DNA of 64,000 nt from Aliiglaciecola lipolytica (GCF_018860635.1 NZ_JAHKPT010000022.1:93574-157573); one strand, 5' to 3'; positions 47,188 to 56,359 are shown, numbered from the stretch's first letter. Numbers and translations: made by a program. Notes: generated from the letters alone by a model not told the origin.

Positions 47188-48365
47188 TGAAACTCAAAGC
47201 ATGCTTAATTTTTGGATTTTTTGTCCCTTTTACATCGCAAGCTCACGAAGTTGAGGGCATAGCCGCGCGTCCAGACTCAGTTGAAGTGCGAACCGCAATC
47301 ACTTATCGAAGCGAAGATGCGTTCTCGGATACTGAAATTTGGCAGTTCCCTGGTGTACTACTTGGCGGCGAAGCGCTTCCTGTAGAAAAAGGTGTAACTT
47401 TGGATGATGTGCAATTGTTGGGGCACTTAAACATTAAAGATGATTACTTCATTAGCACCAAAGTAGGGGCTCACAGTCACAGTGGTGAAAGCGAGTTAGA
47501 ATTAGAAAACCTTTGGTTTGGGACGCGCTCTTCTATCGCAGGACAGCCATTGTTATTTGAAGTAGGTAAAATGGCAACTGAAGTGACACTGACGGCTAAT
47601 TTTCACGCATCTGACGATGTATTTAGTGAAGCTCCTTTGCTCGCTGATGTCTTTTTTGGACGGCATTCCAGAGACTTAGGAGCGCGCGCTAGAATCCGTT
47701 TGATGGGAATTGATTTTGGTGCTGAGCTTTGGAATGGCGACAATTGGCCAGCGACCTCCGGAGAAGGTGCCGCAGCATTGTTCGCCCATTATCAATATGA
47801 ACACGACGGGATAAATGCCACTTTAGGTAGTTGGCTAATGCATAGCCGAGCGGAGAATCGAGTTGATGAACGTTATAGCGATGGTCACAGCCATGGCGAC
47901 CAAGATCTTACCGCATCAGATCTCTCATTCTCTGGTGATACCACTATGGTCGGGGCATTTGCTAATCTTGAATGGCAACTTAACCCTATCACTTTACATG
48001 CTGACGTTGAATGGATTCGAGCTGACTTCGATGCTGACCTAGCTGACACAACGCAGACAGCGGTTTTAGACGCCACTCAAGATGGTTACAAGTTTCAAGT
48101 TGGCGTGTCACTTGATAATCATACCTTACAAGCTAAGTATGAGCGTTTAGTGGTAGACAATCGATTTACTGAGACATCACAAACCTTTATCCAACAGTCA
48201 GGCTTATTTAATAATGACCATGAACCGGCAAAAGCTGCTGTGGCTTGGATTTGGCAGTTTCACCAAGACTTCAGGTTTCGTACTGAATGGTATCAAGATG
48301 ATACCCAAGAAGAAGGGGTTAGTAGATGGTCTGTGGGTTTAGTTTGGCACTATAAGCTGCTATAA
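47187..48365 (+). CDS. Unknown exported beta-barrel-like protein, His-rich
   Basis: I do not recognise a named family. The 392-residue protein has a signal peptide (IFGFFVPFTSQAHE) and the alternating pattern of an outer-membrane barrel, with a closing strand ending in HYKLL. Two His-containing loops (VGAHSHSGES, SDGHSHGDQ) and several Asp-rich stretches could bind metal. It overlaps the MbnH stop codon by one base, so it should belong to the same transcript as PCu(A)C, MbnP and MbnH. The context suggests an outer-membrane partner of the copper lipoproteins, for export to the surface or for copper passage. That role is inferred from position only. Confidence 0.72.
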   Translation: MKLKACLIFGFFVPFTSQAHEVEGIAARPDSVEVRTAITYRSEDAFSDTEIWQFPGVLLGGEALPVEKGVTLDDVQLLGHLNIKDDYFISTKVGAHSHSGESELELENLWFGTRSSIAGQPLLFEVGKMATEVTLTANFHASDDVFSEAPLLADVFFGRHSRDLGARARIRLMGIDFGAELWNGDNWPATSGEGAAALFAHYQYEHDGINATLGSWLMHSRAENRVDERYSDGHSHGDQDLTASDLSFSGDTTMVGAFANLEWQLNPITLHADVEWIRADFDADLADTTQTAVLDATQDGYKFQVGVSLDNHTLQAKYERLVVDNRFTETSQTFIQQSGLFNNDHEPAKAAVAWIWQFHQDFRFRTEWYQDDTQEEGVSRWSVGLVWHYKLL

Positions 48366-48399
48366 ATAATGAAAAATAGACTAAAGTGATTTAATCTCG

Positions 48400-49644
48400 A
48401 TGCCACACCTACAAACTAACCGACAACTATTAAAACTCATCAAACTGCGATATGGATTCATATTTGCGCAGTTGTTGGTCGTTTTACTTGCCGAATATTG
48501 GTTTGAATACACACTTCCTTATTTAACTTTAAAGTTAATTATTGCACTAGAGTTGGCGATTAATATGTTGCTATTCTATTGTTATCGAGGCAATCGAAAC
48601 GCCCACTCAGGTGAATATCTGTTCCAAGTTTTGCTCGATATTGTACTTTTGACAGTATTGTTATTCTTTGCCAAAGGTGCAACCAACCCCTTTGTTTCGT
48701 TATTGTTGATACCCGTCGCGATTGCCGCAGTTACTCTTTCTCGTCGCTTGTTGCTGTTGGTCAGCTTTGCCGCTTTAGTGGCTTATTCTGTATTATTCTT
48801 TAGCATTGACCCTCATCAGATGCATATGGTCGATATGCAGCAACACTTCTTAGGAATGTGGGTGAATTTTGTTGTATCTGCATTGGTGGTGGTGCTGGTG
48901 GTGGCATCTTTAGCCCAAGCTATGCGAAACCAAGAGCGTTTTGTAAGCAAGTTGCGGGAAGAACAATTACGGCAAGAACAATTGGTAGCATTAGGCACTA
49001 CTGCAGCTCAATTTGCTCATCAACTGGCAACCCCCTTGGCGACGGCAAATTTGCTAACCGAAGAGCTTGAGTTTGAATTAAATGATGACAATCCTCTGCT
49101 CAAACAATTGAGCGAACAATTAAGTTTATGTAGCCGTCGTTTGGAAGATTTTCGCGAGATGTCGGAAGAGGTAAAGTTAAACACCAAAAGACTGATTCCA
49201 ATACCTCAATTGTTTGTCAAATTGCAACAAGAGGTACAGCTAAATTTTGCTGATATAGAAGTCCAATACAAAATAGCGAGCTTAGAGAAATTTGCTGTTC
49301 GTGCAGATACCACTTTGTTACCCGCGTTATTAAATTTAATTCAAAATGCTGTGCAATCTAGTAAACGTAATAACTGCCAACAGATTCAAATTCAGTGTCA
49401 AGTCAATAATCATGCTAAAACAAGTCAACTGGTGCTCAGTATCCGTGATTTTGGTACCGGACTACCCGAACAGAGCTTGCTCGAGTTGGGGTCGACCTTA
49501 GTAGAAAGTCAACAAGGATTTGGTATGGGAGTATTACTTAGTCACGCTACATTAGAGCGTTTGGGAGCGCAACTGCGCTTGTATAACCATTCAGAGTCAG
49601 GGGCGGTGGCCGAAGTTTTATTAGAATTGGTAACCCTACAATGA
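48400..49644 (+). CDS. Redox-responsive sensor histidine kinase (RegB/PrrB/ActS type)
   Basis: RegB-type kinases sense quinone redox state and phosphorylate RegA. The 414-residue protein has about six membrane segments up to residue 170, including GATNPFVSLLLIP, which matches the quinone-binding loop (GGxxNPF) of RegB. The phospho-acceptor His207 is in AAQFAHQLATPLAT, and LSLCSRRLEDF holds a Cys at the position of the redox Cys of RegB. The ATPase domain shows LIQNAVQSS, DFGTGLP and GFGMGVLLSHATLERLG. It overlaps the next gene by 4 bp (ATGA). It starts 34 bp after the barrel gene and may sense electron flow from the alcohol/copper system. Confidence 0.88.
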   Translation: MPHLQTNRQLLKLIKLRYGFIFAQLLVVLLAEYWFEYTLPYLTLKLIIALELAINMLLFYCYRGNRNAHSGEYLFQVLLDIVLLTVLLFFAKGATNPFVSLLLIPVAIAAVTLSRRLLLLVSFAALVAYSVLFFSIDPHQMHMVDMQQHFLGMWVNFVVSALVVVLVVASLAQAMRNQERFVSKLREEQLRQEQLVALGTTAAQFAHQLATPLATANLLTEELEFELNDDNPLLKQLSEQLSLCSRRLEDFREMSEEVKLNTKRLIPIPQLFVKLQQEVQLNFADIEVQYKIASLEKFAVRADTTLLPALLNLIQNAVQSSKRNNCQQIQIQCQVNNHAKTSQLVLSIRDFGTGLPEQSLLELGSTLVESQQGFGMGVLLSHATLERLGAQLRLYNHSESGAVAEVLLELVTLQ

Positions 49645-50162
49645 AACTTTTGTTAGTGGAAGATGAGCAGAGTTTTGCCGATATTTTATTGCGACGACTG
49701 ACACACCAAGGATATCAATGTTTGCACGCAGATACTGTGGAAAAAGGCCTAGAATTGGCACAGCAATCATTTCCAACACACCTAATTTTAGATTTAAAAG
49801 TGGGCAGCCAAAATAGTTTGTCCATCTTGCCGCAATTAAGGCAGTTATTACCCACTTCTCGAATCATTCTGTTAACTGGATATGCCAGTATTGCGACCGC
49901 AGTTGAAGCTATTAAAGCTGGTGCAGATGATTATTTGTCGAAGCCTGTAGACAGTAAAACCTTGTTAGCAATGTTAGCCGGTGACACCCCAAAAGAGGTC
50001 ACACAGAATACTAATATCATGTCGCCTGCAAGGTTGGAATGGGAACACATTCAGCAAGTTCTGAAAGCTAATCAGGGAAATATTTCAGCAACTGCTCGGC
50101 AACTGGGAATGCATCGCAGAACCTTACAACGTAAATTAATCAAAAAACCGAGAAGCGATTAA
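49641..50162 (+). CDS. Response regulator RegA/PrrA/ActR type
   Basis: This 173-residue regulator has a receiver with LLVEDEQSF, phospho-acceptor Asp51 in LILDLKVGSQNSL and Lys in YLSKPVD, then a short linker and a Fis-type helix-turn-helix, NISATARQLGMHRRTLQRKL, which is nearly the same as in RegA, PrrA and ActR. It starts in an ATGA overlap with the kinase gene, so the pair is translationally coupled. RegA-type regulators control redox, carbon and respiratory genes; a role in this copper/PQQ block is inferred from position. Confidence 0.9.
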   Translation: MKLLLVEDEQSFADILLRRLTHQGYQCLHADTVEKGLELAQQSFPTHLILDLKVGSQNSLSILPQLRQLLPTSRIILLTGYASIATAVEAIKAGADDYLSKPVDSKTLLAMLAGDTPKEVTQNTNIMSPARLEWEHIQQVLKANQGNISATARQLGMHRRTLQRKLIKKPRSD

Positions 50163-50343
50163 GTAAAAACTAGTGCTGCTCTATCTCATTTGGCTTACCT
50201 CATTTTAAGCGTACCTAAACCCGCAAATATGGTTAACTGTTCAGCGCTAAAATAGACAAAATTATATTTACTGCAGAGGTGATTTAATCAAGCTGCAAAA
50301 ATATCATGTTAGAATGCAATTTGATTGCTATGAGGACATAAAA

Positions 50344-51237
50344 TTGCTTAATCCTTCCTATTTTTTGGGTATTGATGGTGGTGGTAGTAAGTGCAAAGCG
50401 CGCTTAGAAGATGCACAAGGAAATCTTTTAGCTGAAAGTGTCGCCGGCCCTGCGAATCCTGCACGGGATCAGCAATTGGCAATGGCATCCATCCAACAGG
50501 TCAGTGAACAGGTTGTAAAGCTTGCGGGTTTACCTAATTCCGCCTTGGCAAAAACCCACACAGCTATGGGGCTTGCTGGCTTGAATTTACCTTTTTATAA
50601 AGCGCAAATGCAAGCGTGGCAACATCCATACGCTCAGTTGACCCTGAGTACTGATTTATACATTGCGTGCTTAGGTGCTCATAATAGTGATTCAGGCGCA
50701 ATTGTTATAGTTGGAACCGGTAGTTCTGCGCTTGCCTGTAATCAGAGGCTGCAGTTTGAGTACGGAGGCCATGGATTTTTGTTAGGCGATAAAGGCAGCG
50801 GTGCTTGGATGGGACTGCAAACTGTGCGTTGGGCATTAGAAAGTTTCGATGGCATTGCACCATCAAGTCCATTTGTTGAGGCGGTTTTTCAGTTTTTTAA
50901 TTGTTCAGACCCCGCCCAAATAGTCGAAAAATATTTAACCTCCAGTACCGCAGATTTTGCTAAATTAGCGCCATTAGTGTTCGAATATGCAGATCAAAAC
51001 GATTTTGTTGCAACAGGAATTGTTAAACAAGGAGCAACTTATTTGAGCTCTTTGGCGAGAAAATTACAGACTCATGGGCCTCAACGTACCGCCTTTATAG
51101 GTGGGTTAGCCTCACGCATCCAACCTTGGTTGGATGAAGATATTCAAGGCTCTATTCAGCCACCAATTGCCGCACCAGAGTATGGCGCAATTATGTTGGC
51201 GAAAAGAGAATTTGACCTATTACATAACAGCAAGTAG
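50344..51237 (+). CDS. nagK: N-acetylglucosamine kinase, BadF/BadG/BcrA/BcrD ATPase family
   Basis: This cytoplasmic kinase probably phosphorylates GlcNAc at position 6 after import. The protein begins near the phosphate loop GIDGGGSKCKARL and has the family motifs TAMGLAGLN, IVIVGTGSSAL, and GFLLGDKGSGAWMG, as in Shewanella-type GlcNAc kinases. I prefer the TTG at 50344, which has GAGGA 7 bases upstream; the ATG at 50314 would add ten residues without a clear site. It is followed by nagA after 94 bp, which supports a GlcNAc catabolic role. No nagB or transporter is here. Confidence 0.85.
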   Translation: MLNPSYFLGIDGGGSKCKARLEDAQGNLLAESVAGPANPARDQQLAMASIQQVSEQVVKLAGLPNSALAKTHTAMGLAGLNLPFYKAQMQAWQHPYAQLTLSTDLYIACLGAHNSDSGAIVIVGTGSSALACNQRLQFEYGGHGFLLGDKGSGAWMGLQTVRWALESFDGIAPSSPFVEAVFQFFNCSDPAQIVEKYLTSSTADFAKLAPLVFEYADQNDFVATGIVKQGATYLSSLARKLQTHGPQRTAFIGGLASRIQPWLDEDIQGSIQPPIAAPEYGAIMLAKREFDLLHNSK

Positions 51238-51331
51238 CGCTCGCTGTTGTGTTTTAGCGAGAATGTAACGACCCTTTTAATCCAAGTTAACTCCAATTGA
51301 GATAATTAGGCTAATCACACAGGAATCAAAT

Positions 51332-52468
51332 ATGACTTTTTACCACGCCAGTCGATTGTTCGATGGGCAATGTATTCGAGATAATGTCAGGTTGAGTGTT
51401 GAAAATGGGGTTATACGCGGATTAGATACGAATCCCCAATCCACAGATTTACCTTTAAAGGGGTTGGTGACAGCTGGTTTTATTGATACTCAAGTGAATG
51501 GTGGTGGCGGGCTCATGTTTAATCAACAACCGAGTCTGACTACGATCAGAAAAATCAGACAAGCACACAGTTTGTTTGGCACAACAGCAATGTTACCAAC
51601 ACTGATTACCGACAATTTGGCCATTATACAGCAAGCGGCAGACGCTATCGCAGAAGCGATTGCGTTAAAAGAGCCGGGAATTTTGGGCGTACACTTTGAA
51701 GGGCCTCATCTGAGTATTCCTAAGCGCGGAATTCACTCAAGTCATGAAATAAGACCGCTAAGCGAAGAGGAAATGGCGATTTTTTGTCGTCAAGATTTGG
51801 GTAAAGTTGTGGTCACTGTGGCCCCCGAAAATGTCTCAGCTGCACAGATATCGGAATTGGTAAGCTGCGGTGTGATTGTTTCTTTGGGTCACTCAAATGC
51901 TGACATTGATACTGTTCTGCAAGCCATCGATGCTGGCGCTAGTGGGTTTACGCATTTATTCAATGCCATGTCAGGCTTGGCGGCGCGAAATCCAGGAATG
52001 GTGGCTGCAGCATTGCACGATCCCCGAGTTACTTGTGGACTGATTGCCGATGAATTACATGTACACCCTTACAATTGCCGTTTAGCGTTCCAGTGCAAAG
52101 GCTGGCAGAATTTAATGTTGGTGACGGATGCCATGGCACATGTTGGGGCCGATGTTGAATCCTTACCTTGGCTGGATACGCATATTATACGTACCGGTAA
52201 CAAACTCACCTTACCCGATGGCACCTTAGCTGGCTCCGCTCTGGATATGGCATCAGCAGTGAGTAATATTCATCAAAATATGGGAATAGCCTTAGAGTCA
52301 GCGCTAAATATGGCAAGTTTAACTCCCGCTCGTTTTTTAGATTGCTCAGATAGAGGTAAAATAAGTGTGGGGATGCAAGCGGATTTTGTGCTGCTAGATG
52401 ATCAACTGCAATCTTTAGGGTGCTGGATTGGTGGTGTTCAGGTTACCCATGAAGGGGCTCAAATATAA
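51332..52468 (+). CDS. nagA: N-acetylglucosamine-6-phosphate deacetylase
   Basis: NagA removes acetate from GlcNAc-6-phosphate in the cytoplasm. The 378-residue protein shows the amidohydrolase pattern: GFIDTQVNGGGG near residue 50, the metal-binding Glu in GVHFEGPHLSIPKRGIHS, the metal-binding His residues in VSLGHSNA and THLFNAMSGL, and the catalytic Asp in LVTDAMAHVG. It lies downstream of the GlcNAc kinase, so the two convert GlcNAc to glucosamine-6-phosphate. It converges on ycbX with only 18 bp between the stops. Confidence 0.93.
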   Translation: MTFYHASRLFDGQCIRDNVRLSVENGVIRGLDTNPQSTDLPLKGLVTAGFIDTQVNGGGGLMFNQQPSLTTIRKIRQAHSLFGTTAMLPTLITDNLAIIQQAADAIAEAIALKEPGILGVHFEGPHLSIPKRGIHSSHEIRPLSEEEMAIFCRQDLGKVVVTVAPENVSAAQISELVSCGVIVSLGHSNADIDTVLQAIDAGASGFTHLFNAMSGLAARNPGMVAAALHDPRVTCGLIADELHVHPYNCRLAFQCKGWQNLMLVTDAMAHVGADVESLPWLDTHIIRTGNKLTLPDGTLAGSALDMASAVSNIHQNMGIALESALNMASLTPARFLDCSDRGKISVGMQADFVLLDDQLQSLGCWIGGVQVTHEGAQI

Positions 52469-52486
52469 TCTATGCACCACCCGCGG

Positions 52487-53650
52487 TTATGCTTTAGTAA
52501 TTTCCACATCGGTTTGAGGGACACAACTGCATGCAAGTATGTAACCTTGGTTTGCTTGTTGCTCTGTTAAGCCAGTAAGTTCGTTTATGTTCTTGACCTG
52601 ACCACTATTGAGTTTGACTTTGCATCTGCCGCAAATCCCCGCTCGACAAGAGTAAGGTAAGTTTAAGCCGGCGGCTTCCCCTTGCTCTAAAATGGAGGTT
52701 TGATTGTCACCTTGGTGATTCACATTCCAGCTAGAAAAAGCGATTTCCACAGATTTTATTGCGCTCTGCTCAGTGCTCTCTGCTTGAATTGGTGATCTTC
52801 CGGCTTTTCTTGCTGGCTTCGAGCCTAGGTCAAAATGAATAGTGCGAGTTTGCCGTTCAGTGACAACCACTTCATCGTTTAGGCTTAAGTTTCCGCTATT
52901 AAGGGCAATGAGATTTTGCCCAAAAAGCACATCGCCTTTTTTATCTTTACGGTACTTTTGTAGCGTTGAAAGGGGTTCTAATTGAGGGTTTTTTTCGCCA
53001 GTAATTGGATCAACTGTTGTGAAAATACATCGCGAACATGACTTCATGATCTCAAATTCAACTTCACCTATGCGAATTTTTTTCCAATTATCTTCCTCAA
53101 ATGGCGCACAATTATCGATGACTAAATTAGGCCGAAATTGACTCATTGTCACTGGTGTAGCTAAACGTGAATTTAGATCATTTAAACTTTGCTGTGAAAT
53201 TACTAAAAATGGATAGCCATCAGCAAAAGATACCTCACTGTCACTGTTTTTAACCCGACGCTTTGATTGTTCGCCAAAGAACACCAATTTACATGGTTTG
53301 CCAAGAAACTGACTAAACCAGTGATCATAAATAGGATCGCAATATTGTCCATTTATGTCATCTTCCCAAACTTTCACCGTCTGATATTTTTCAGAAAACT
53401 CTGCATATTTGATAATTAATTCTGGCATTCCTGGCGCATTTAATCGCAAACCTGTTGCCGTGACCTCCGTTTGAACAAGGCACAAGGTGCTGTCGGTTCT
53501 CGCAGTGATAAAGGTGCCATTGGTTTGGGTTAATACAAATCTGCGATCAAATTCCAAACCCATTTGCTCTACTTTGCTACTGGATAAGGAAATACCTGCA
53601 CAGGATTTAATAGGATAAATATTGATTTGACTAAGAGTTAATTGGGGCAC
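52487..53650 (-). CDS. ycbX: MOSC domain plus 2Fe-2S ferredoxin protein (YcbX)
   Basis: YcbX is a molybdenum-cofactor-dependent enzyme that reduces N-hydroxylated bases such as hydroxylaminopurine. The 387-residue protein has an N-terminal MOSC beta-barrel domain (INIYPIKSCAGISL), the MOSC core with Mo-binding Cys in KSCSRCIFTTVDPITG, and a C-terminal plant-type ferredoxin domain with C-x4-C-x2-C in YSCRAGICGRCKV and a further Cys in ILACSC. The architecture and length equal E. coli YcbX. It is convergent with nagA. Confidence 0.92.
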   Translation of the reverse strand: MPQLTLSQINIYPIKSCAGISLSSSKVEQMGLEFDRRFVLTQTNGTFITARTDSTLCLVQTEVTATGLRLNAPGMPELIIKYAEFSEKYQTVKVWEDDINGQYCDPIYDHWFSQFLGKPCKLVFFGEQSKRRVKNSDSEVSFADGYPFLVISQQSLNDLNSRLATPVTMSQFRPNLVIDNCAPFEEDNWKKIRIGEVEFEIMKSCSRCIFTTVDPITGEKNPQLEPLSTLQKYRKDKKGDVLFGQNLIALNSGNLSLNDEVVVTERQTRTIHFDLGSKPARKAGRSPIQAESTEQSAIKSVEIAFSSWNVNHQGDNQTSILEQGEAAGLNLPYSCRAGICGRCKVKLNSGQVKNINELTGLTEQQANQGYILACSCVPQTDVEITKA

Positions 53651-53716
53651 AGTAGTTGTCTTATTAGGTTATGTGTTAAACATTTCGCAATTTGCATGCA
53701 CTTTGAAAAATGTATT

Positions 53717-53742
53717 AGCACCGCTATTTGAATAACGGTGCT
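53717..53742 (-). terminator. Hairpin between the M20 gene and ycbX
   Basis: AGCACCG and CGGTGCT (53717-53723, 53736-53742) pair, with further A/T pairs in the loop. On the minus strand the stem is followed by AATACATTTTTC, a plausible though imperfect terminator after the M20 amidohydrolase gene. Confidence 0.5.
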
Positions 53743-53766
53743 TAATTGTTTGTGGTTTAGTGAATA

Positions 53767-55074
53767 TTATTCGGATGCACTATTTAAATAGTCTACAGCC
53801 AAGGATGACATCACTTTTACACCGGTCTTTAAGGCCTTTTCATTGACGTAAAAATCAGGACTGTGATTGGTTTTCATGTCTTCTTCTGGCACACCATCAG
53901 CCCCAATACCCAACATAAAATACAATCCTGGAATTTTGTCTTGGAAATAGGAAAAGTCTTCCCCAGCCATAATCACAGCATTTTGGCGCACATGTTCCTC
54001 ACCAACCACTTTTTTAATTGTAGGTAGCATTTGTGCGGTCAATGCTTCGTCGTTGTAGGTGACTAAAGTTGCTGATATGACTTTAAAATCGGCTTTAGCA
54101 CCAGTCAAAGAAGCAGCGGTTTCAACCGTAGATTTTAAGCGTTTTAGTAACTCTTCACGAACACCTTTATCAAAGGTACGAATAGTACCGCTCATGGAGA
54201 CTTTTTCGGAGATTATATTATGTCTCAAACCACCTTCAATAGTGCCCACTGTGATCACCGAAGGTGCCGCAGTGATGTCAAGTTGTCTGCTTGGAATAGT
54301 TTGTATTGCGGTCACAATTTGGCTGGCAGCTAAAATGGGATCTACACCTAACCAAGGCGATGAACCATGGGTTTGCTTGCCGGTTACTTCGATGAAAAAG
54401 GTGTCCACTGCTGCCATGGCTCCTTTAGGACGATATAGAATATCACCGGATTTATATGGCCATACATGCAAACCAAATATTGCTTCGGGTGCATATTTAC
54501 CCTCTAACACACCTTCCTTAATCATCATTGCTGCACCACCGTCTTCATCTAGTGGCGCTCCCTCTTCAGCGGGCTGGAATATAAATTTAACAGTGCCTGG
54601 AATTTGTTCTCTTATGCTCGCCAGTACTTTGGCAGTACCCAACATAATCGCCATATGAGCGTCGTGTCCACAAGCGTGCATCACGCCAACCTCTTTACCA
54701 TTGTATTGAGTTCGTTGTTTTGAAGCGAATGGTAAACCAGTTTGTTCAGTAACAGGTAACGCATCCATATCCGCTCTTAGAGCTAGTATTTTACCCGGCT
54801 TGCCACCTTTGAGAACACCTACAACGCCGGTAAAGGCAACCCCAGTTTCTACTTCCATACCAAGATCCTGTAAATAGGCAGCAACTGTTTTTGCGGTTTC
54901 AAATTCGCGATTAGACAGCTCCGGATTTTCATGGAAATGACGTCTTAACTTAATCACTTCAGCCTCAATCTCGTCACTTTTTTGGGCAATCAGAGTTTCT
55001 AAATCAGCGCTGAAAGCCTTGCTAGAAATCACTAAACTTAATAATAAAGTTATTAAATATGTTGAAAGTTTCAC
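53767..55074 (-). CDS. Exported M20 family amidohydrolase
   Basis: This metal-dependent hydrolase of the M20D group (related to hippurate, IAA-amino-acid and N-acyl amino acid hydrolases) has a signal peptide (LITLLLSLVISSKAFSA), so it acts in the periplasm. The 435-residue protein shows RRHFHENPELSNREF, ALRADMDALPV, MHACGHDAHMAIMLG, and FQPAEEGAP with its catalytic Glu, all typical; the metal-binding Cys in HACGHD is present. Its substrate is probably an N-acyl amino acid or small peptide. It is transcribed before ycbX with a terminator between them. Confidence 0.9.
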   Translation of the reverse strand: MKLSTYLITLLLSLVISSKAFSADLETLIAQKSDEIEAEVIKLRRHFHENPELSNREFETAKTVAAYLQDLGMEVETGVAFTGVVGVLKGGKPGKILALRADMDALPVTEQTGLPFASKQRTQYNGKEVGVMHACGHDAHMAIMLGTAKVLASIREQIPGTVKFIFQPAEEGAPLDEDGGAAMMIKEGVLEGKYAPEAIFGLHVWPYKSGDILYRPKGAMAAVDTFFIEVTGKQTHGSSPWLGVDPILAASQIVTAIQTIPSRQLDITAAPSVITVGTIEGGLRHNIISEKVSMSGTIRTFDKGVREELLKRLKSTVETAASLTGAKADFKVISATLVTYNDEALTAQMLPTIKKVVGEEHVRQNAVIMAGEDFSYFQDKIPGLYFMLGIGADGVPEEDMKTNHSPDFYVNEKALKTGVKVMSSLAVDYLNSASE

Positions 55075-55458
55075 CCTTGTTGATCCTCTAAGTCCAATCT
55101 GTAATTCATGAGTCTACTAAATTTGGAGCGCATAATCTTGATGTTATCCAGGATTTAGTTAATAAGGGGAAACGAAACAAATTCCCAGTATTTGAGTTAT
55201 CTGTGCAAGCACATGATGGGCGCGAGTATGCCTATTCAAAAAATCTTTGCTTGCTTAACGGGTCTGTAAAAACTATGAATTTTTCAGTTTGCGACGAACT
55301 AGGGGGTCTGCTGAGACAAAGTGGATAGAAGACGTTAATAAATTGTTATTCGCTGAAATTGTTATAGCTTCAACCGATTTTCTTATACGGCTAATAGCAC
55401 ACATGCTTATATGATTTCGGCTATTCTAAAATTAACCAATCGACAACGGAAGTAACTC
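55075..55458. other. Intergenic region between M20 gene and exported epimerase
   Basis: No gene is well supported in these 384 bases. On the plus strand an open frame of 78 codons (55092-55328) ends in TAG but has no usable start codon near its beginning and no recognisable product. The remainder must hold the promoters of the divergent genes. Confidence 0.4.
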
Positions 55459-56301
55459 ATGAAAACGATGAAACGACTTGTAAGTGGCGCAGCAATGAGT
55501 ATTTGTTTGCTTACTAGTGCCCAATTGGCTGCCCATGAATTGGGACTGCAATTATTTAGTTTACGTCATCAGTTTGCTGAAGACCCAGCCAAAACCCTTG
55601 ACCAAATCCAGCAGTGGGGTTTACATGCAGTGGAAGGTAGCCGTGATCTATATGGTTACACCGTTGAAGAGTTTCGAGCAGAATTGGATAAACGCGGTAT
55701 TGATGTGGTGAGCTCAGATACCAGTTTTGAGGAACTTCGAGATAATCCTATGGCGGCGGTATATCGAGCCAAATTCTATGGTGCAAGCTATACCACTTTC
55801 TATTGGGTTCCTCATGGTGAAAATTTCCTATTTGAAGATGCGCAAAAAACCGTAGATGTAATGAACCAAGCCGGTGCGTTGCTCAAGAAGCATGGTGTGA
55901 CCTTGCAATATCATGCGCATGGATACGAATATTTACCTTATAAAAATGAAACCCTGTTCGATTACATTATCCAAAATGTCGACCAAGCTAAATTTCAAAT
56001 GGATGTATTCTGGACGAAACACGGTGGCATGGATCCTACCGCGTTACTTAAAAAATACCCTGGAAAATTCACTTCATTGCATTTAAAAGATCGTAAAAAA
56101 GGTACTGAAAATTCATCTAAAGGATCTGCTGACGGTGATACTAATGTCGTGTTAGGGCAGGGAGACGTGGGCATAGCTGCAGTTGTGGCGGAAGCTAAAA
56201 AGCAAGGTATCCGATACTTCTTTTTAGAAGATGAGTCGTCTCGGGTGGTTCAACAAATACCAGCGAGTTTGTCTTATTTGCAGTCTTTAGAAAAGTATTA
56301 G
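55459..56301 (+). CDS. Exported sugar phosphate isomerase/epimerase-like TIM-barrel protein
   Basis: The 280-residue protein has a signal peptide (AAMSICLLTSAQLAAH) and then the AP-endonuclease-2/xylose-isomerase-like TIM barrel: LGLQLFSLRHQF, YHAHGYEYLPY, FQMDVFWTKHGG, FTSLHLKDRKK and a closing Glu in RYFFLEDES. Residues in these motifs resemble the metal-binding His, Asp and Glu of the fold. Being exported is uncommon and would place it in the periplasm, where it could act on keto-sugars made by the GMC flavoprotein of this cluster. Bacterial relatives include 3-keto-glycoside hydrating or eliminating enzymes. The exact reaction is not shown. Confidence 0.85.
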   Translation: MKTMKRLVSGAAMSICLLTSAQLAAHELGLQLFSLRHQFAEDPAKTLDQIQQWGLHAVEGSRDLYGYTVEEFRAELDKRGIDVVSSDTSFEELRDNPMAAVYRAKFYGASYTTFYWVPHGENFLFEDAQKTVDVMNQAGALLKKHGVTLQYHAHGYEYLPYKNETLFDYIIQNVDQAKFQMDVFWTKHGGMDPTALLKKYPGKFTSLHLKDRKKGTENSSKGSADGDTNVVLGQGDVGIAAVVAEAKKQGIRYFFLEDESSRVVQQIPASLSYLQSLEKY

Positions 56302-56324
56302 TAACTCGTCAGTCAACTCAAAGG

Positions 56325-56349
56325 CGAGTTTTGAGCGTCTCAAAACTCG
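56325..56349. terminator. Bidirectional hairpin between epimerase and AraC regulator genes
   Basis: CGAGTTTTGAG and CTCAAAACTCG (56325-56335, 56339-56349) form an 11-bp perfect stem with a 3-base loop between convergent genes. Short T tracts inside the arms rather than after them make it a plausible shared terminator. Confidence 0.65.
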
Positions 56350-56359
56350 TTAGTTGTAT

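Noticed and set aside
54059..54658. 199-codon plus-strand frame
   Set aside because: It is antisense to the M20 amidohydrolase, whose motifs are clear. Long antisense frames are common opposite such genes.
55092..55328. Open plus-strand frame of 78 codons
   Set aside because: It lacks a start codon near its beginning and a recognisable domain. In AT-rich DNA a frame of this length occurs by chance.
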